This document shows positions 15,554 to 16,509 of a DNA stretch of 16,509 bases, piece after piece. The notes beneath the pieces are model-generated. The model ran no database searches. It had not been told where the DNA came from and saw only the letters and a list, made by a program, of their open reading frames with translations. The DNA is taken from the NCBI GenBank assembly GCA_964652755.1, contig CAZZBP010000050.1, positions 1 to 16,509 of the forward strand. Direction: 5' to 3'. The translations under genes and the position numbers were made by a program. Source of the stretch: UBA11795 sp964652755 (lineage in GTDB: Bacteria; Chloroflexota; Dehalococcoidia; Lucifugimonadales; UBA826). Within the stretch, counting starts at the first letter, position 1, and each line of letters begins with the position of its first letter.

Positions 15554-16509
15554 ATGAAAGTTCTGGTTACGCCTGATATTGTCTACGAGGTTGGGAATCC
15601 CACAGCGCTTACTATTTCTCCTGACGGGCTCAAGGTAGTGTATGGCATATCACGTCCCAGCCGCGAGTCTCACAAATACACTAATACGCTTTGGATAGTG
15701 GACTTAGATAGCAATAACAAATCGAAGGTCACCTCAAGGCAGCTAACTCGAGGAGACAGTGACGGGTCTCCCAGATTCTCACCAGATGGAGCCTCAGTGG
15801 CGTTTCTCAGAGATGATTCAAGAGGAACAAAGCAAATTTGGGTATTGCGAATGTCGGGAGGGGAAGCGGGAGTGGTCACGGGCATTCCGGGAGGAATCAG
15901 AGACTTCGTTTGGAAGCCGGACTCCTCAGGGTTCGCGGCCGTAGCAGACGTTGGCACCGATTATTACGGAGAAGTATGCGACAAAGAAATTTCAGTGGTA
16001 CCGGTGTCCCGAATCAGATTCAGACATGATGAGCTGGGTTGGAGAGGCGATGGATATACTCAGATTTTCAACATCGACATCCATTTAGGGTTAGTAGAGC
16101 AACTGACTAATGAGGATGGGGACCAAGGTATTCCGGCATGGTCTCCGGACGGGTCTAAGCTAGCTTACGTTTCGGATGCTATTCCGCGAAGAGATATTTG
16201 CGAGGGAAATGAAGTCAGGGTTCTTGATGTGGAATCAGGAGGTAATGCCTGTTGGTCTAAGGGGTTAGCTGACATTTGTTCAATAACGTGTGTTCCCGAT
16301 GGAAAGCGCCTTGCAGTTGTAGCTTCGGACGATGCTCGGGTGCACAGTTATTACCAGGGATCCCTCTACATAATTTCCGCTCATTCTGATCCGATTCGCG
16401 TGACCGATGACGACGTGGCTCCCATAGGAGGGAGTCACCCTGCAAAGAGCGGGCCCACAATCGTCATCGACAAAGATGCTCACATATCATTCCCAGGGCA
16501 AAGCAAGGG
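15554..16509 (+). CDS. S9 family peptidase (prolyl oligopeptidase/acylaminoacyl-peptidase type), N-terminal part
   Basis: The frame opens with ATG at 15554 (GAGGAG 6 nt upstream) and runs without a stop to the window end: 318 complete codons, so the 3' part is missing. It shows beta-propeller blades with SPDG or related turns: ISPDGLKVVYGI (21-32), RFSPDGASVAFLRD (75-88) followed by QIWVLRMSGGEA, VWKPDSSGFAAVAD (119-132), WSPDGSKLAYVSD (197-208) and CVPDGKRLAVVAS (246-258). The segment SRIRFRHDELGWRGDGYTQIF (152-172) fits the arginine-rich turn before the second half of the propeller in S9 dipeptidyl/acylaminoacyl-peptidases. The catalytic alpha/beta-hydrolase domain would lie beyond 16509. 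Without it, a TolB-like propeller protein remains possible. No signal peptide is visible. Confidence 0.8.
   Translation, partial: MKVLVTPDIVYEVGNPTALTISPDGLKVVYGISRPSRESHKYTNTLWIVDLDSNNKSKVTSRQLTRGDSDGSPRFSPDGASVAFLRDDSRGTKQIWVLRMSGGEAGVVTGIPGGIRDFVWKPDSSGFAAVADVGTDYYGEVCDKEISVVPVSRIRFRHDELGWRGDGYTQIFNIDIHLGLVEQLTNEDGDQGIPAWSPDGSKLAYVSDAIPRRDICEGNEVRVLDVESGGNACWSKGLADICSITCVPDGKRLAVVASDDARVHSYYQGSLYIISAHSDPIRVTDDDVAPIGGSHPAKSGPTIVIDKDAHISFPGQSK

Overview
The window looks like part of a bacterial chromosome from an aerobic or microaerobic oligotrophic heterotroph, probably a metagenome-assembled contig. The gene content is a luciferase-like flavin monooxygenase, S1 sulfatase, crotonase, SDR and zinc dehydrogenases, a three-subunit molybdenum hydroxylase, a GMC oxidoreductase with a gluconate-dehydrogenase-type small subunit, and an S9-type peptidase. 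This mix recalls marine SAR202-type Chloroflexota, but that assignment is inference from family composition only. No rRNA, tRNA, phage, transposase or CRISPR was recognised. About half of the genes start with GTG or TTG, several with strong Shine-Dalgarno sequences.

Left part (1-3834): on the minus strand lies a luciferase-like monooxygenase gene broken by two single-base frameshifts, both in homopolymers. A divergent intergenic region with a perfect 20-bp inverted repeat separates it from msrB (methionine-R-sulfoxide reductase, plus strand). A MATE efflux transporter (minus strand) converges on msrB. A 431-bp noncoding stretch follows.

Centre (3835-10901, plus strand): six tightly packed genes look like one operon. 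They encode a beta-propeller lactonase; the 2Fe-2S, molybdopterin and FAD subunits of a xanthine-oxidase-family enzyme; a crotonase-family protein; and a cytosolic S1 sulfatase. The FAD subunit carries four cysteines placed like those of the 4Fe-4S insert of E. coli PaoB and 4-hydroxybenzoyl-CoA reductase. The set suggests breakdown of a small organic sulfate ester or an aldehyde/aromatic/lactone compound. The substrate is unknown.

Right part (10898-15438): an SDR dehydrogenase (minus strand) converges on the sulfatase so closely that both stop codons share one CTAG. It is divergent from a zinc-dependent dehydrogenase (plus strand). A minus-strand group follows, transcribed in the order dimeric alpha-beta barrel protein, GMC oxidoreductase with a CxxCxxCxxxC motif, gluconate 2-dehydrogenase subunit 3-like protein. 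Together these add several alcohol/sugar-oxidising activities next to the lactonase/molybdenum operon.

End (15554-16509, plus strand): the N-terminal beta-propeller of an S9 prolyl-oligopeptidase-family protein is cut by the window edge.
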